A stretch of 64,000 bases of DNA from Litoribacter ruber (GCF_018500185.1 NZ_JAHBGI010000006.1:41874-105873); one strand, 5' to 3'. Shown: positions 43,723-53,637, counted from the first letter of the stretch. The notes: generated from the letters alone by a model not told the origin. A program made the numbers and translations.

Positions 43723-45180
43723 ATGAAGAATTTAAAACACTATATATTTCTACTATCCATTGGTGCGCTATCGGCTTGTAACTATGAGTTTCCCGAAACA
43801 GCGGTACAAGAGCCTTCAGCAGGCTCGGCAGATTTCACCAAAATGGTCAGCATAGGCAATTCCCTCACTGCGGGCTATATGGATGGTGCACTTTACAACC
43901 GAGGCCAGGAAAATTCCTTCGCAGTAATGTTGGCCGAGCAGCTCAGAGAAGTTGGCGGAGGCGAGTTTAATGTTCCCAGCATCAATAGCGAAAATGGTTT
44001 TTATGCCGTGGGACCTGGCGGGGTGCCTTTGGGACGCTTGGTTTTGACCGTGAATCCTCAGACAGGCGCTACCGGCCCTGCCCCAATTGGAGCAGGAGAC
44101 TTTCCTTCACCTTACCAGGGCGACAAAACTGCCTTAAACAACTTTGGAGTTCCGGGCATCACCTTGGGCACAGCCTTGATTCCGCAAACGGGAGGTCCTG
44201 ACAGTCCCCAAAATCCGGCCTACAATCCCATGTACGCCAGATTTGCCTCGGCACCCGGTGAATCTACAGTAGTAGGTGATGCAGCTGCAGCTATGCAAAA
44301 TGGCGGCACATTTTTCACCTTTTGGTTGGGCAACAATGATGTGTTGGGTTATGCTACAGGTGGAGCTTCCAACCCATCCATCCTGACTTCCAATGAGGAT
44401 TTCCAAGCCAGGCTTACAGCTGCGTTGGGCGCCATGCTTCAGTCAAACCCTGAGGCCAAAGGTGCGGTGGCCAATATTCCAAGCTTAAATGTGCTTCCCT
44501 ATTTCCAATTGGTTCCTTGGAATGCCCTTCCCGTAACGGCTGAACAAGCCGCACAAGCCAACCAGGGTTATATTCCCTATAATGCCGGACTGGAACAAGT
44601 CCAAGGCTTGGGCTTAATCTCCGCGGAAGAAAGGGAGTTGAGAACTATTGCCTTTGCCGCAGGCCAAAACGGTTTTGTAATGGAAGATGAAACCCTCACC
44701 GATTTGTCTGCGCTTGGCTTACCTTCCATAAGGCAAAGCAACGCCAATGACAGGGCTACACTTCCTCTGGCACAAGCTCTGGGCCAACCGGTAAACGGTG
44801 CCATCAGAGGAATCAACCACCCTGTAGAAGACCAGTTTGTACTCCTGCCATCCGAGCAGGAGGAGATAGTGACCAAAATCAATACGTTCAACGGTTTTAT
44901 CAACGCTGCCGTTGAAGCTAATGCTGACAGACTGGTTTTGGCTGACATCAAGGATCTGCTTGACCGGGCTGCTGCAGGACAGGTAAGCGCCGGAGGTGTT
45001 GGACTAAACGCCTCCATCATTCCGCCAAACGGAGGTTTCTCCGTGGATGGCGTCCACCCAAATGCCAGAGCACACGCATTTGTGGCCAACACCTTCATTG
45101 ATGCAATCAATGCCAAGTGGGGAGCAAATATCCGCAGAGTCAACCCCAACAACTTTGTAGGAAACGACCTGCCAAGATAA
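43723..45180 (+). CDS. SGNH/GDSL hydrolase family lipoprotein
   Basis: 485 aa. Lipoprotein signal with Cys19 (LLSIGALSAC). The SGNH blocks are visible: block I MVSIGNSLTAGYMDG (catalytic Ser in GNSLT), a block III-like FFTFWLGNNDVLGYA (Gly-Asn) and block V VDGVHPNARAHAFVANTF (Asp-x-x-His). So it is probably an esterase or lipase facing the periplasm or cell surface. It starts 10 bp after the TonB receptor and is very likely co-transcribed with it. Substrate not known. Confidence 0.88.
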   Translation: MKNLKHYIFLLSIGALSACNYEFPETAVQEPSAGSADFTKMVSIGNSLTAGYMDGALYNRGQENSFAVMLAEQLREVGGGEFNVPSINSENGFYAVGPGGVPLGRLVLTVNPQTGATGPAPIGAGDFPSPYQGDKTALNNFGVPGITLGTALIPQTGGPDSPQNPAYNPMYARFASAPGESTVVGDAAAAMQNGGTFFTFWLGNNDVLGYATGGASNPSILTSNEDFQARLTAALGAMLQSNPEAKGAVANIPSLNVLPYFQLVPWNALPVTAEQAAQANQGYIPYNAGLEQVQGLGLISAEERELRTIAFAAGQNGFVMEDETLTDLSALGLPSIRQSNANDRATLPLAQALGQPVNGAIRGINHPVEDQFVLLPSEQEEIVTKINTFNGFINAAVEANADRLVLADIKDLLDRAAAGQVSAGGVGLNASIIPPNGGFSVDGVHPNARAHAFVANTFIDAINAKWGANIRRVNPNNFVGNDLPR

Positions 45181-45206
45181 TACCCACTTTACCACGCTTA
45201 CAACCA

Positions 45207-45238
45207 AATCCCGGCCCCAGGTCGGGATTTTTTTTATT
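45207..45238 (+). terminator. Terminator of the receptor/SGNH operon
   Basis: AATCCCG pairs with CGGGATT, extended inside by GGCC/GGT bases (about 45207-45228), followed by T8. Confidence 0.88.
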
Positions 45239-45293
45239 CCCTAAACTTTTATAACTTATTCTCCGATCTTCTTTCTTCCGCCTCCCATCTTCC

Positions 45294-45968
45294 ATGAAAA
45301 AGCTCCTCCGCCTCCTCCTAATCCCCGTCTTGTTCCTTATCGGACTGGGAACGGTATATATGCTGTCCGCTTTGCTGGGAATGCTTATACCGGTGGGACC
45401 CGAGAGGGAGAGTTTCCCGGAGGAAGTGGAAATCTTTGTGCATACCAATGGGCTCCATGCGGATTTTGTGCTGCCCACCACCCACCACCTTCATGACTGG
45501 AAAGAAGTGTTGGAGGGTAAGCACTTTGGCCAGCATGAAACTCCCTACCTCTCTATTGGTTGGGGAGAAAAGAACTTTTACCTCAACACCCCCACCATGG
45601 CAGATCTTACCGCCACCACTTTACTAAATGCGCTTTTTGTCCCCAGCACCTCGGCCATGCACGTGGACTACATGTATGGAAAACCACGGGAAGGAGAAAA
45701 TGCCCGGAGAATCAGCATTTCGGAAGACATGTACCTGGAGTTAGTGGACTATATTTTGGATAGCTTTGAATTGGAAAATGGCAGGGCTGTACTGATTGAT
45801 CATGAAGGTTACTATGATTATGACCAGTTTTACCGAGCCAAAGGAAAATATCATGCCCTATGGACCTGCAACAACTGGACTAACCGTGGTCTGAAGAAAA
45901 TAGGGATTAAAAACTCTTTGTGGACACCGATGGATTGGGGGGTGTTTTATTATTTGGAGGAAGAGTAG
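45294..45968 (+). CDS. TIGR02117/DUF2459 family protein
   Basis: 224 aa. One N-terminal membrane helix (about 5-30) and a soluble domain with the DUF2459 signature: VEIFVHTNGLHADFVLP, SIGWGEKNFYLNTPTMADLT and ALWTCNNWTNRGLKKIGI (cysteine in TCNNWTNRGL). These proteins are annotated near urease regions in some bacteria and are of unknown function; the Cys/His/Asn pattern suggests an NlpC/P60-like hydrolase, which is speculation. Confidence 0.88.
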   Translation: MKKLLRLLLIPVLFLIGLGTVYMLSALLGMLIPVGPERESFPEEVEIFVHTNGLHADFVLPTTHHLHDWKEVLEGKHFGQHETPYLSIGWGEKNFYLNTPTMADLTATTLLNALFVPSTSAMHVDYMYGKPREGENARRISISEDMYLELVDYILDSFELENGRAVLIDHEGYYDYDQFYRAKGKYHALWTCNNWTNRGLKKIGIKNSLWTPMDWGVFYYLEEE

Positions 45969-46112
45969 GAAGTGAAATAAGGAAATAATTTTTAGAAATA
46001 GGGAAATATGATAATGGAATTAGGGGAATGAAGAAATATCATTGTTCGCAATGACAGCAGGGCCCAATTTGCCTTTTGCTTTTAGGGACGGGAGACCGAA
46101 GACCGACGAAAT

Positions 46113-46216
46113 GGCTACAAAGGCCTCAAAGTTTTCACGAAGTTTCACAAAAGCCACTTCGCGGAGAAAAATTTAAAAGCTTGAGAAAAAAGTGTCAAAT
46201 AAATTTAGGACATGAC
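46113..46216. repeat. R2 dispersed repeat
   Basis: About 104 bp, nearly identical (reverse complement) to 63794-63899. Shared phrases are AAGTTTTCACGAAGTTTCAC, CCACTTCGCGGAGAAAAATT and TTGAGAAAAAAGTGT. The 5' half is built of CTTYGTG/CTTCGCG words on its opposite strand, like module C. The surrounding 480 bp (45969-46449) carry no gene other than this and a terminator at 46331-46361. Confidence 0.75.
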
Positions 46217-46330
46217 AAGCGGGCCATTCTAGCATCCGACCAAGAATTTAGCGTTTTTTTTGTCTGATAGGGGGAGTGCGGGAGGAAGGTGGCAGGGGCT
46301 TTGTGATAAATTAGCAAAACGTGTAAAAAT

Positions 46331-46362
46331 GAAAATCCCAACCTAAAAGATTGGGATTTTTC
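46331..46362. terminator. Hairpin terminating the tRNA-Glu transcript
   Basis: AAAATCCCAA (46332-46341) and TTGGGATTTT (46351-46360) form a perfect 10-bp stem. On the minus strand TTTTCATTTTT follows. It lies about 90 bp after the second tRNA gene. Confidence 0.75.
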
Positions 46363-46449
46363 ACTCACTTTAACCACTAACAACCATAAAACAAAAATTC
46401 ATCATGCTTTTGGCAATCCGAACGATGATGCATAAACATCATTTTGTCG

Positions 46450-46521
46450 TAGTCCGTACGGGAATCGAACCCGTGTTTCATCCGTGAAAGGGATGCGTCC
46501 TAACCCCTAGACGAACGGACC
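46450..46521 (-). tRNA. tRNA-Glu (UUC anticodon), copy 1
   Basis: 72 nt on the minus strand, no encoded CCA. The acceptor stem is GGTCCGT/ACGGACT, D arm TCTAGGGGTTAGGA, anticodon loop CTTTCAC with anticodon TTC, T loop TTCGATT. Identical to the second copy 25 bp upstream. Confidence 0.97.
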
Positions 46522-46546
46522 ATATTTGGAAAGACAAGAAATTAAG

Positions 46547-46618
46547 TAGTCCGTACGGGAATCGAACCCGTGTTTCATCCGTGAAAGGGATGCGTCCTAA
46601 CCCCTAGACGAACGGACC
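46547..46618 (-). tRNA. tRNA-Glu (UUC anticodon), copy 2
   Basis: Identical in all 72 positions to the copy at 46450-46521. It is the promoter-proximal copy of a two-gene tRNA transcript. Confidence 0.97.
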
Positions 46619-46657
46619 ATTTTAGAATTGTTTTCTTGTCATTTCCGAATGGTGATG

Positions 46658-46688
46658 CAAATATAGAGGGTTCTTTTCACAATCCAAA
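46658..46688 (-). promoter_or_regulatory. Promoter of the tRNA-Glu pair
   Basis: On the minus strand -33 TTTG (46688-46685), 19-bp spacer, -7 TATATTTG (46665-46658): a perfect match to TTTG-N19-TAnnTTTG. Transcription would start near 46651, 33 bp before the first tRNA. Confidence 0.85.
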
Positions 46689-46818
46689 ACTACGCTAAAA
46701 AATAATTGTACTTTTCCTTTAATTCACTGATTGCTAGCTTCAAATATTTTAGGCTAGTGAATGCGCCCTATCTTTAGTAAATTCGCAAAAGTTTTGAACA
46801 ACCGAATTAGACAAATAA

Positions 46819-47823
<1,005 letters not shown>

Positions 47824-47854
47824 GTGGGTTTAAGGGCCTGCGGAATAGGCTGAT

Positions 47855-47968
47855 GGGTTTAACGGATTAAGGGATTAACGTAAGGTACTTCCTCCCCTTA
47901 ATCCATTAATCAGTCCAGAAGGGAATCCAGCGCAGCTATTCCCTTCTGGACCTTAAACCTTTAAACCA
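47855..47968. repeat. Module A repeat, copy A1
   Basis: About 115 bp. Outer GGTTTAA/TTAAACC pairing, a middle GATTAAGGGATTAA/TTAATCCATTAATC pair, and the central hairpin GTCCAGAAGGGAAT (47913-47926), 11-nt loop CCAGCGCAGCT, ATTCCCTTCTGGAC (47938-47951). It lies just after gapA and could affect its 3' end. Confidence 0.85.
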
Positions 47969-48026
47969 ATCCGTGGTTGTCAAGTGTCCGGTGAGGCTAA
48001 GAAAAACCAGTAGTCCCAATCTCTAC

Positions 48027-48216
48027 ATTACGCTTTCCCTTTGCGTCTCCGCCTGCCCTCCGGGAGGTGGGCGTGAAACCAACGCCTCATCCTCCTCGCC
48101 GCTTGCGATTTCTAAACCCCTAAACCAGGCCGCAGGCCGAATAACCTCCTAAACTACGTAGGTTAGTAGATTATTTCCCGATCATCCCTGCGGGGATCGG
48201 GAGGTTTAGGAGGTTA
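48027..48216. repeat. Module C string plus module B repeat, copy B1
   Basis: CCTTTGCGTCTCC words lead to the B module: GCGATTTCTAAACCCCTAAA, AGGCCGCAGGCCGAATAACC, then AACCTCCTAAAC (48143-48154) and its exact complement GTTTAGGAGGTT (48204-48215). Between them lies CCCGATCATCCC-TGC-GGGGATCGGG. Confidence 0.8.
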
Positions 48217-48233
48217 GAGAATAAAAAAGTTGA

Positions 48234-48348
48234 AGGGTTGAATGGATTAAGGGATTAACGTAAGGTACTTCCGCTCCTTAATCCATTAATCAGTCCAGAA
48301 GGGAATCCAGCGCAGCTATTCCCTTCTGGACCTTAAACCTTTAAACCA
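48234..48348. repeat. Module A repeat, copy A2
   Basis: Nearly identical to A1: same central 14-bp stem (48292-48305 with 48317-48330) and loop CCAGCGCAGCT; flanks differ by a few bases (TTGAATGGATTAAGGG). Confidence 0.85.
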
Positions 48349-48508
48349 ACTTTCTCCATCGTACTTCGTTTTTCGTACTTATTATAGGCTTCGCTCGGCC
48401 ACCGAGGATGCTTGAAGAGAAGAAGTCTTAAACGGTTTCGACTTCGCTCAAACGTTTGGGACCTCGCTCCATAATCCATGCGGAACGTTAAACCATTAAA
48501 CCATCTCC

Positions 48509-48557
48509 AAAAACTTTGCGGCCTTTGCGACCTTCTTCGCGCCCTTTGCGTGAAACC
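48509..48557. repeat. Module C: array of CTTTGCG/CTTCGCG words
   Basis: CTTTGCG at 48514, CTTTGCG at 48523, CTTCGCG at 48535 and CTTTGCG at 48544, ending in the recurring GTGAAACC. Similar strings recur at 54103-54145, 58591-58636 and 56580-56612. Confidence 0.7.
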
Positions 48558-48565
48558 AAACCCTC

Positions 48566-48650
48566 ACCTTCGTCGCTTGCGATTTCTAAACCCCTAAACC
48601 AGGCCGCAGGCCGAATAACCTTCTAAACTACATATATATAGAAGCAGTTT
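48566..48650. repeat. Module B repeat, truncated copy B2
   Basis: GCGATTTCTAAACCCCTAAA, AGGCCGCAGGCCGAATAACC and TTCTAAACTAC are kept, after which a short ATATATATA stretch replaces the rest. Confidence 0.7.
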
Positions 48651-48814
48651 GGATGAAGTTCTTAGCGACTTTGTGGCCAACATTGACTTTTGCAGGATAA
48701 GGTTTATCATAGTGTTTAAAAATTTAAGAGCCTTTAACTTCGGTTCATATCATTCTAAGTATTTTATACCTACTTTTATAGCCTTCCACTTATCCAACTT
48801 TTTTCGGTTATAAA

Positions 48815-49495
48815 ATGAAAACAAATCTTCAAATTTTATTCATAGCAATTCTACTAGCTGCCTGTACGGAAAAGAATACCCTTACCCAATCAACTCAGAT
48901 CCCGTTCAACCAGGATTTAGCCGATGATTTGGCTAGGATGGCAGAGATTGACCAGATTGCGGCAGGCCCTGTTCCCAATGACAGATACCAGCATTTGACC
49001 CAGGAGGAATGGAAGGTTTTTGAAGACAGTGTCTTCGCCACCCATGCCAAAGCTCTTGAAAAAATTTTCAAGCAACATGGATTCCCGGGCTACGACCTGG
49101 TGGGCAAAAAAGGCTCCATGAATTTTTGGCTAATGGCCCAACATGCCGACCATAACCCCAAATTCCAAAACCGGGTATTAAGGAAAATGAAAGTTGAAGT
49201 GGACCGGGGAAACGCAGACCCCAGCTACTATGCAATGCTTGTGGATAGGGTAAACCTTAACACCGGAAAACAACAGATTTACGGCACCCAGGTGACCTAC
49301 AGAGCCAACATATGCCAAGCCTATCCCAAACCGTTGGCCAATCCCGAAACTGTAAATGAAAGAAGAAAGTCGGTAGGTCTAGAGCCAATCGAAAAATACC
49401 TCAACGAAATGACGGAAATGCACTTCATGATGAACAAGGACTTTTTCTCCCAAAAAGGCATCACTGAACCGACTTTGTATGAGGTTAGGGAGTAG
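48815..49495 (+). CDS. DUF6624 family lipoprotein
   Basis: 226 aa. Lipoprotein signal with Cys17 (LFIAILLAAC). The rest matches the DUF6624 layout: ...HGFPGYDLVGKKGSMNFWLMAQHADHNPKFQ, YYAMLVDRVNLNTGKQQIYGTQVTY and ...VNERRKSVGLEPIEKYLN. Function unknown. It is flanked by repeat islands on both sides, with B-module sequence starting within 5 bp of its stop. Confidence 0.82.
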   Translation: MKTNLQILFIAILLAACTEKNTLTQSTQIPFNQDLADDLARMAEIDQIAAGPVPNDRYQHLTQEEWKVFEDSVFATHAKALEKIFKQHGFPGYDLVGKKGSMNFWLMAQHADHNPKFQNRVLRKMKVEVDRGNADPSYYAMLVDRVNLNTGKQQIYGTQVTYRANICQAYPKPLANPETVNERRKSVGLEPIEKYLNEMTEMHFMMNKDFFSQKGITEPTLYEVRE

Positions 49496-49497
49496 AG

Positions 49498-49617
49498 ATT
49501 TCTAAACCCCTAAACCAGGCTGCAGGCCGAATAAACTCATAAACTACGGTGGTTAGGAGGTTATTTCCCGATCATCCCTGCGGGGATCGGGAGGTTTAGA
49601 AGTTTAGGTTTAACGCC
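49498..49617. repeat. Module B repeat, copy B3
   Basis: GATTTCTAAACCCCTAAACC, AGGCTGCAGGCCGAATAAAC, GGTTAGGAGGTTATTTCCCG, then ATCATCCCTGCGGGGATCGG and GAGGTTTAGAAGTTTAGGTT. The usual TAACC is changed to TAAAC here, and GTTTAGGAGG to GTTTAGAAGT. Confidence 0.75.
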
Positions 49618-49652
49618 ATCCCCACTCTCTGCGGCTTCACTCAGGAATTTAC

Positions 49653-50297
49653 ATGGTTCACCATTTTAGCTTTGACACGGACAGCATAAGTGGTGAATAT
49701 CTTGATAGGGAAACCGTAAATAAGGATCTCACACGTCTTTCCCATAGTCTCACAATCCTTTCAAATGATAGTATTGGCTATACAGTACTTCCTTTTAAGG
49801 CTAATGGCAAAACCAAAAAAACATTTGAGATCCTCATTTACCACAAATCCTCTTTGAATAAACTGCTATCCGAAAAGTCGGAATTTTTCCTCCGAAGAGG
49901 CATCATCCCCGGGGATAACATTGAAAAAATCCTTGCACTTTATGAATTTGAGGACAAATACGATCGGTTTAAAGCCTATGGCCATTTATTCGGGTATCCT
50001 GATCATGCAGTGGATTTCTTTGTAGAGTCCGCCAAACACCAGGACAATGGAGGAGAATTCGTCACCCGGGACTTTTATCAGATTCCTGTGGCCAATGGTC
50101 AGGAAGGAAGATTTGTGTATGCAGTGCCAAAAGACTATGAAGCTAAGGAAATAGATGAAACCCTCAAATCAACAGCCGGAATCCTTTTATTCAGATTCCA
50201 GCAAGATTGGGAAGCCTATGAAGAAAAAACGCAACCCAATCAATCCTTTACCAATCTCAATTTCCTATTCTTCCTAGCTGGGCAGGAAAGAAATTAA
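49653..50297 (+). CDS. Unknown protein beginning at a repeat edge
   Basis: 214 aa, acidic, no signal peptide or membrane segment. Visible content: VHHFSFDTDSISGEYLDRETVNKDLTRLSHSL, GIIPGDNIEKILALYEFEDKYDRFKAYGHLFGYPDHAVDFFV and DFYQIPVANGQEGRFVYAVPKDYEAKEIDETLKSTAGILLFRF. I do not recognise a family. The ATG lies about 35 bp after the end of a B-module copy and has no clear Shine-Dalgarno, so an N-terminal part may have been lost to the repeat. Confidence 0.6.
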   Translation: MVHHFSFDTDSISGEYLDRETVNKDLTRLSHSLTILSNDSIGYTVLPFKANGKTKKTFEILIYHKSSLNKLLSEKSEFFLRRGIIPGDNIEKILALYEFEDKYDRFKAYGHLFGYPDHAVDFFVESAKHQDNGGEFVTRDFYQIPVANGQEGRFVYAVPKDYEAKEIDETLKSTAGILLFRFQQDWEAYEEKTQPNQSFTNLNFLFFLAGQERN

Positions 50298-50445
50298 CAA
50301 GAATAAAGAAGAAACTCTTTTGCAACATCATTGCATTTACAGCATAATAATCTATATTTGAACTGGAAAGATTAACTCTTCCTCATACTGTTGTTGTTGG
50401 CAGAAGCGGCTTACCAAAAGGTGGGCCGCTTATCTTCTCGACCAA

Positions 50446-50883
50446 ATGATAAACACAAAGATTCTATTAATTTCCTTGATTCTAATCATTTCCCAGACAT
50501 CCTTAGAGAAGGAGTTATGGAGGCTATTTGAAAAAACTTCATTCATAGAAAAGTATAATCGGACTTATTCTACTTACTTTTTATACCCCAAATTTCCTAA
50601 AGAACTTCTTGCATTAGAGGGAAAGCAGGTGACAATTAAAGGCTTCTATATTCCATTGGACTGGGAGGAAAATGCCATTGTAATTTCAAAGTATCCTATG
50701 GCGGAATGTTTTTTCTGCGGGGGCGCAGGACAAGAGAGCATAGCCTTGGCCTATCTTCAAAAGAGTCCCGGAAGGTTAAAAACGGACCAAATCATCACCG
50801 TGCAGGGCACTCTTCATTTAAATAATACCGATGTGGATGACCTTAACTTCATTATCAAAAACGCCAAAATTATATATGAGTAA
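50446..50883 (+). CDS. DUF3299-like protein with CFFCGG metal-site motif
   Basis: 145 aa. A hydrophobic N-terminus ([10 protein letters not shown]) suggests export or membrane anchoring. The core reads [51 protein letters not shown], matching the DUF3299 family (a fold of OB/NiRd type with a CxxC metal site). The gene overlaps the COG0523 GTPase by 8 bp; the pairing suggests zinc or other metal handling. A 7-bp leader hairpin AAGCGGC/GCCGCTT (50404-50431) precedes it. Confidence 0.75.
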   Translation: MINTKILLISLILIISQTSLEKELWRLFEKTSFIEKYNRTYSTYFLYPKFPKELLALEGKQVTIKGFYIPLDWEENAIVISKYPMAECFFCGGAGQESIALAYLQKSPGRLKTDQIITVQGTLHLNNTDVDDLNFIIKNAKIIYE

Positions 50884-51958
50884 TCATTTACCCGTTACAG
50901 TGCTCAGCGGCTTCTTAGGGGCTGGCAAAACCACACTTCTCAACAACATTCTTCACAACCGCCAAGGTCTAAAGGTGGCAGTCATTGTCAATGACATGAG
51001 TGAAATAAATATAGATGCCCAAACAATCCATCGGGAAGGAAACCTTTCTCGGACCGAGGAAAAGCTGGTGGAAATGAGCAATGGCTGTATATGCTGCACG
51101 TTACGAGAAGACCTTATACTTGAGGTGGCGAAACTCGCCAAAACTGGCCGGTTTGATTATCTTCTAATTGAAAGTTCCGGTATCTCGGAGCCCCTTCCAG
51201 TGGCCCAGACATTCAGCTTCGAGCATCCTGATGACGGCATTAGCCTAGATAAAATAAGTAGATTAGACACGCTGGTGACCGTAGTGGATGCCTACAATTT
51301 TTTGAAGGACTTTGGCAGTGCCGAAACGGTATTCTCCCGTCGGCTAAATCAGGATCCTGAGGACACCCGGGCTATTGTAAATCTTTTGGTCGACCAGATA
51401 GAGTTTGCTGATGTAATTCTGATAAACAAAATAGACTTGATTTACGCAGCCCAGTTGGGAGAACTGAAAGCAATATTGCGAGGCCTTAACCCTACGGCGA
51501 GATTAATACCAACCACAAACTCCCAGGTAAACATCCAGGAGGTTTTGAACACCCAGCTCTTCGATATGGATAAAGCCATGGAAAAAGAATCCTGGCAGCA
51601 GGAACTTAATAAAAAGCATACCCCTGAAACCGAAAACTATGGAATTGACAGTTTTACCTTTGTCGACAAGCGTCCCTTCCATCCTGAAAGGTTTTGGGAT
51701 TATATTTCCTTTTCTTGGCCCACACAGATCATCAGAAGCAAAGGTCTGTTTTATTTAGCCTCAAGGAAAAACGAGGCCATTTCCTGGTCCCAAGCCGGCG
51801 GATCCCTTAAAGCCGAATCAATCGGCACTTGGTGGTGCAGCATGCCCTACCAAGAAAGGATCGCTTTCCCCTCCTATGTTGAAAATCACAAAGAAATTGA
51901 AAGCAATTGGGATAAATCATTTGGAGACCGAAAAAATGAAATCATCTTTATAGGCTAG
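50876..51958 (+). CDS. COG0523 family GTPase (zinc metallochaperone-like)
   Basis: 360 aa from the ATG at 50876 ([17 protein letters not shown]); an ATG at 50831 lies within the previous gene. Walker A is [13 protein letters not shown], the CxCC metal motif is in [29 protein letters not shown] is switch-like, and the G4 motif is NKIDL. The C-terminal CobW_C domain includes [22 protein letters not shown]. Members of this family (ZNG1, ZigA, YeiR) deliver metal, often zinc, to client proteins under scarcity. The metal is inferred. Confidence 0.92.
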   Translation: MSNHLPVTVLSGFLGAGKTTLLNNILHNRQGLKVAVIVNDMSEINIDAQTIHREGNLSRTEEKLVEMSNGCICCTLREDLILEVAKLAKTGRFDYLLIESSGISEPLPVAQTFSFEHPDDGISLDKISRLDTLVTVVDAYNFLKDFGSAETVFSRRLNQDPEDTRAIVNLLVDQIEFADVILINKIDLIYAAQLGELKAILRGLNPTARLIPTTNSQVNIQEVLNTQLFDMDKAMEKESWQQELNKKHTPETENYGIDSFTFVDKRPFHPERFWDYISFSWPTQIIRSKGLFYLASRKNEAISWSQAGGSLKAESIGTWWCSMPYQERIAFPSYVENHKEIESNWDKSFGDRKNEIIFIG

Positions 51959-51961
51959 GAC

Positions 51962-52069
51962 ATGAATGTCGAAAAGATCAAAAAAGACCTTTATTACTGC
52001 CTATTAACAGACCAAGAAATTGAAGGTTGGAATAATGGAGCCAACTTTCATGATGAGTGGCCTATTTAA
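51962..52069 (+). CDS. Possible 35-aa small protein after the COG0523 gene
   Basis: ATG 51962 to TAA 52067-52069, three bases after the COG0523 stop. The peptide (MNVEKIKKDLYYCLLTDQE, then IEGWNNGANFHDEWPI) looks protein-like, ending at the edge of repeat A3. It may be a real small protein or the stump of a longer gene replaced by the repeat. Confidence 0.35.
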   Translation: MNVEKIKKDLYYCLLTDQEIEGWNNGANFHDEWPI

Positions 52070-52225
52070 GGTTTAAGGGGTTTAATTCTCCGGGAGAGTG
52101 CTGCGCACTTCCGGAGAATGAATGAATTAACGACCAGCCATTCCTGATCCTTAATCCCTTAATCAGTCCCACTGGGCATCCAGCGCAGCTATGCCCAGTG
52201 GGATCTTAAACCTTTCAACAGCTTC
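52070..52225. repeat. Module A repeat, copy A3, with compensatory stem and extra hairpin
   Basis: Central stem TCCCACTGGGCAT (52167-52179), loop CCAGCGCAGCT, ATGCCCAGTGGGA (52191-52203): different from A1 but fully paired. In place of the usual left part lies a second hairpin, ATTCTCCGG (52085-52093) with CCGGAGAAT (52111-52119), enclosing AGTGC-TGC-GCACT; its core GCTGCGC is the inverse of the GCGCAGC loop. Confidence 0.85.
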
Positions 52226-52281
52226 GTATTTCGTTCTTCGTATTTTAGTACTTAAAAAAAAGCCAGGGAAATTAACAAACG

Positions 52282-53457
52282 CTACTTTTTCCCAACCCAT
52301 TGCACCTCATTTGTCCAATTTTGGGAAAGTTCCGGCTCAGGCTCTTCGTACCTATCAAAAAATCCATCCAAGCTTTTGGTAAATAGCCCCATACTTGTGG
52401 CTACATATACCTTGTCCCTAAACACCTGTATGTCATTGATATTTGAAAAAGTTAAATTGGTGTCATCCAGGCGCTCCAAAGTATAATTTTCAGCATCTTC
52501 ATCCAAAACACCCATAACTTCTGAAATAATATGGAAGCTGGGATGGTAGATCAAAAGCCTATTTCCAACCGAAGCAACACGTAGCGTATTTCCAGTATCA
52601 GCCAATGGCTGCAAATCCTCAATCCGCCCGGTCCGGGAAACCAATATCATTGTACCTGAAATCATAAAAAGCTGTCCATTATCCAATACGGTGTAATCAG
52701 TAAACCATACTGGTTCATTCGATAATGGCGATTCTATCTTGGTAACGCTACCATCCTTGTTTACCAAAAAGGAATTGTTTTGCATGGTCTGGTTAAACCA
52801 CACTGACATAATCCAGCCGTTCCCAAAAGGATCAACGTTAATTATTCTAGCGTCATGTAAAAAGTCTGGATCCAAAAATGCTGAAAAATCAACTTTAATA
52901 ATTGCGTTGGGATCTGGTATCAAGCCTACAAAATTGGCAGTGCTTTCTATATCGTAAATAAAAATTCCTGCCTCCCTGTCTTCCCTCATCGAAGCAATCA
53001 AATGAGAGTCATTTATAGAAATATTCCTACGATCCATAAAGAAATTTAAGGTTGGGTTTTTTCCCTTATGCGGATCTAAATCATTTAAATTAAGAAACCC
53101 GTGTCGTGAATTATCCACCGAATAAACACCAAAATACGACAAATCAGCAGATGCAGTAACAATATACTTTTCTGAAAAAGCCTGACGAACATCATGATGA
53201 TTAGTAACAGAGCAACAAAGCTGAACCACCTCCCCACTTTGATCAATATAGCCAGGGTTAGTTCTATGGGAATACATCAGTTTGTCACCTATAGCTTGGA
53301 TGTTCCTCACATTCACATTGGAATAATTAAAACTACTATGGTCAACCCGTTGAAAAACTTCTACCTCGACAACCTCTTCCATTACTTCATCCCCAACACA
53401 TGACGAAAGAAATAAAACAATTAAAGTCAGACACTTAACAATAAAAAACCTATTCAT
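52282..53457 (-). CDS. Unknown lipoprotein, beta-propeller-like
   Basis: 391 aa. Lipoprotein signal with the lipobox FLSSC (Cys20), then a Glu/Val-rich linker. Repeated short blocks of the kind IQAIGDKLMYSH, YTVLDNGQLFMISGTMILVSRTG, ASVGNRLLIYHPS and IQVFRDKVYVATSMGLFTKS suggest a propeller of six or seven blades. No family recognised. The minus-strand start at 53457 faces the large repeat island. Confidence 0.75.
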   Translation of the reverse strand: MNRFFIVKCLTLIVLFLSSCVGDEVMEEVVEVEVFQRVDHSSFNYSNVNVRNIQAIGDKLMYSHRTNPGYIDQSGEVVQLCCSVTNHHDVRQAFSEKYIVTASADLSYFGVYSVDNSRHGFLNLNDLDPHKGKNPTLNFFMDRRNISINDSHLIASMREDREAGIFIYDIESTANFVGLIPDPNAIIKVDFSAFLDPDFLHDARIINVDPFGNGWIMSVWFNQTMQNNSFLVNKDGSVTKIESPLSNEPVWFTDYTVLDNGQLFMISGTMILVSRTGRIEDLQPLADTGNTLRVASVGNRLLIYHPSFHIISEVMGVLDEDAENYTLERLDDTNLTFSNINDIQVFRDKVYVATSMGLFTKSLDGFFDRYEEPEPELSQNWTNEVQWVGKK

Positions 53458-53578
53458 GTAATATACAATTAATACTTCAACAAATCATAATTAGCAAATT
53501 AAAGAATTAATTTAATTCAACGATTAATTTAATATTAATAATTAAAAAGCCACCCTTATACTTTAATCCCGTAATCAG

Positions 53579-53612
53579 CTACGGAGTTTAAAAGGTTATT
53601 TCCCGATCATCG
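53579..53612. repeat. Module B fragment
   Basis: TACGGAGTTTAAAAGGTTAT then TTCCCGATCATCGCC, the right-hand part of module B only. It begins the 1.28-kb gene-free island 53458-54740. Confidence 0.6.
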
Positions 53613-53637
53613 CCCAAACCACCATTCTACCCAACTG

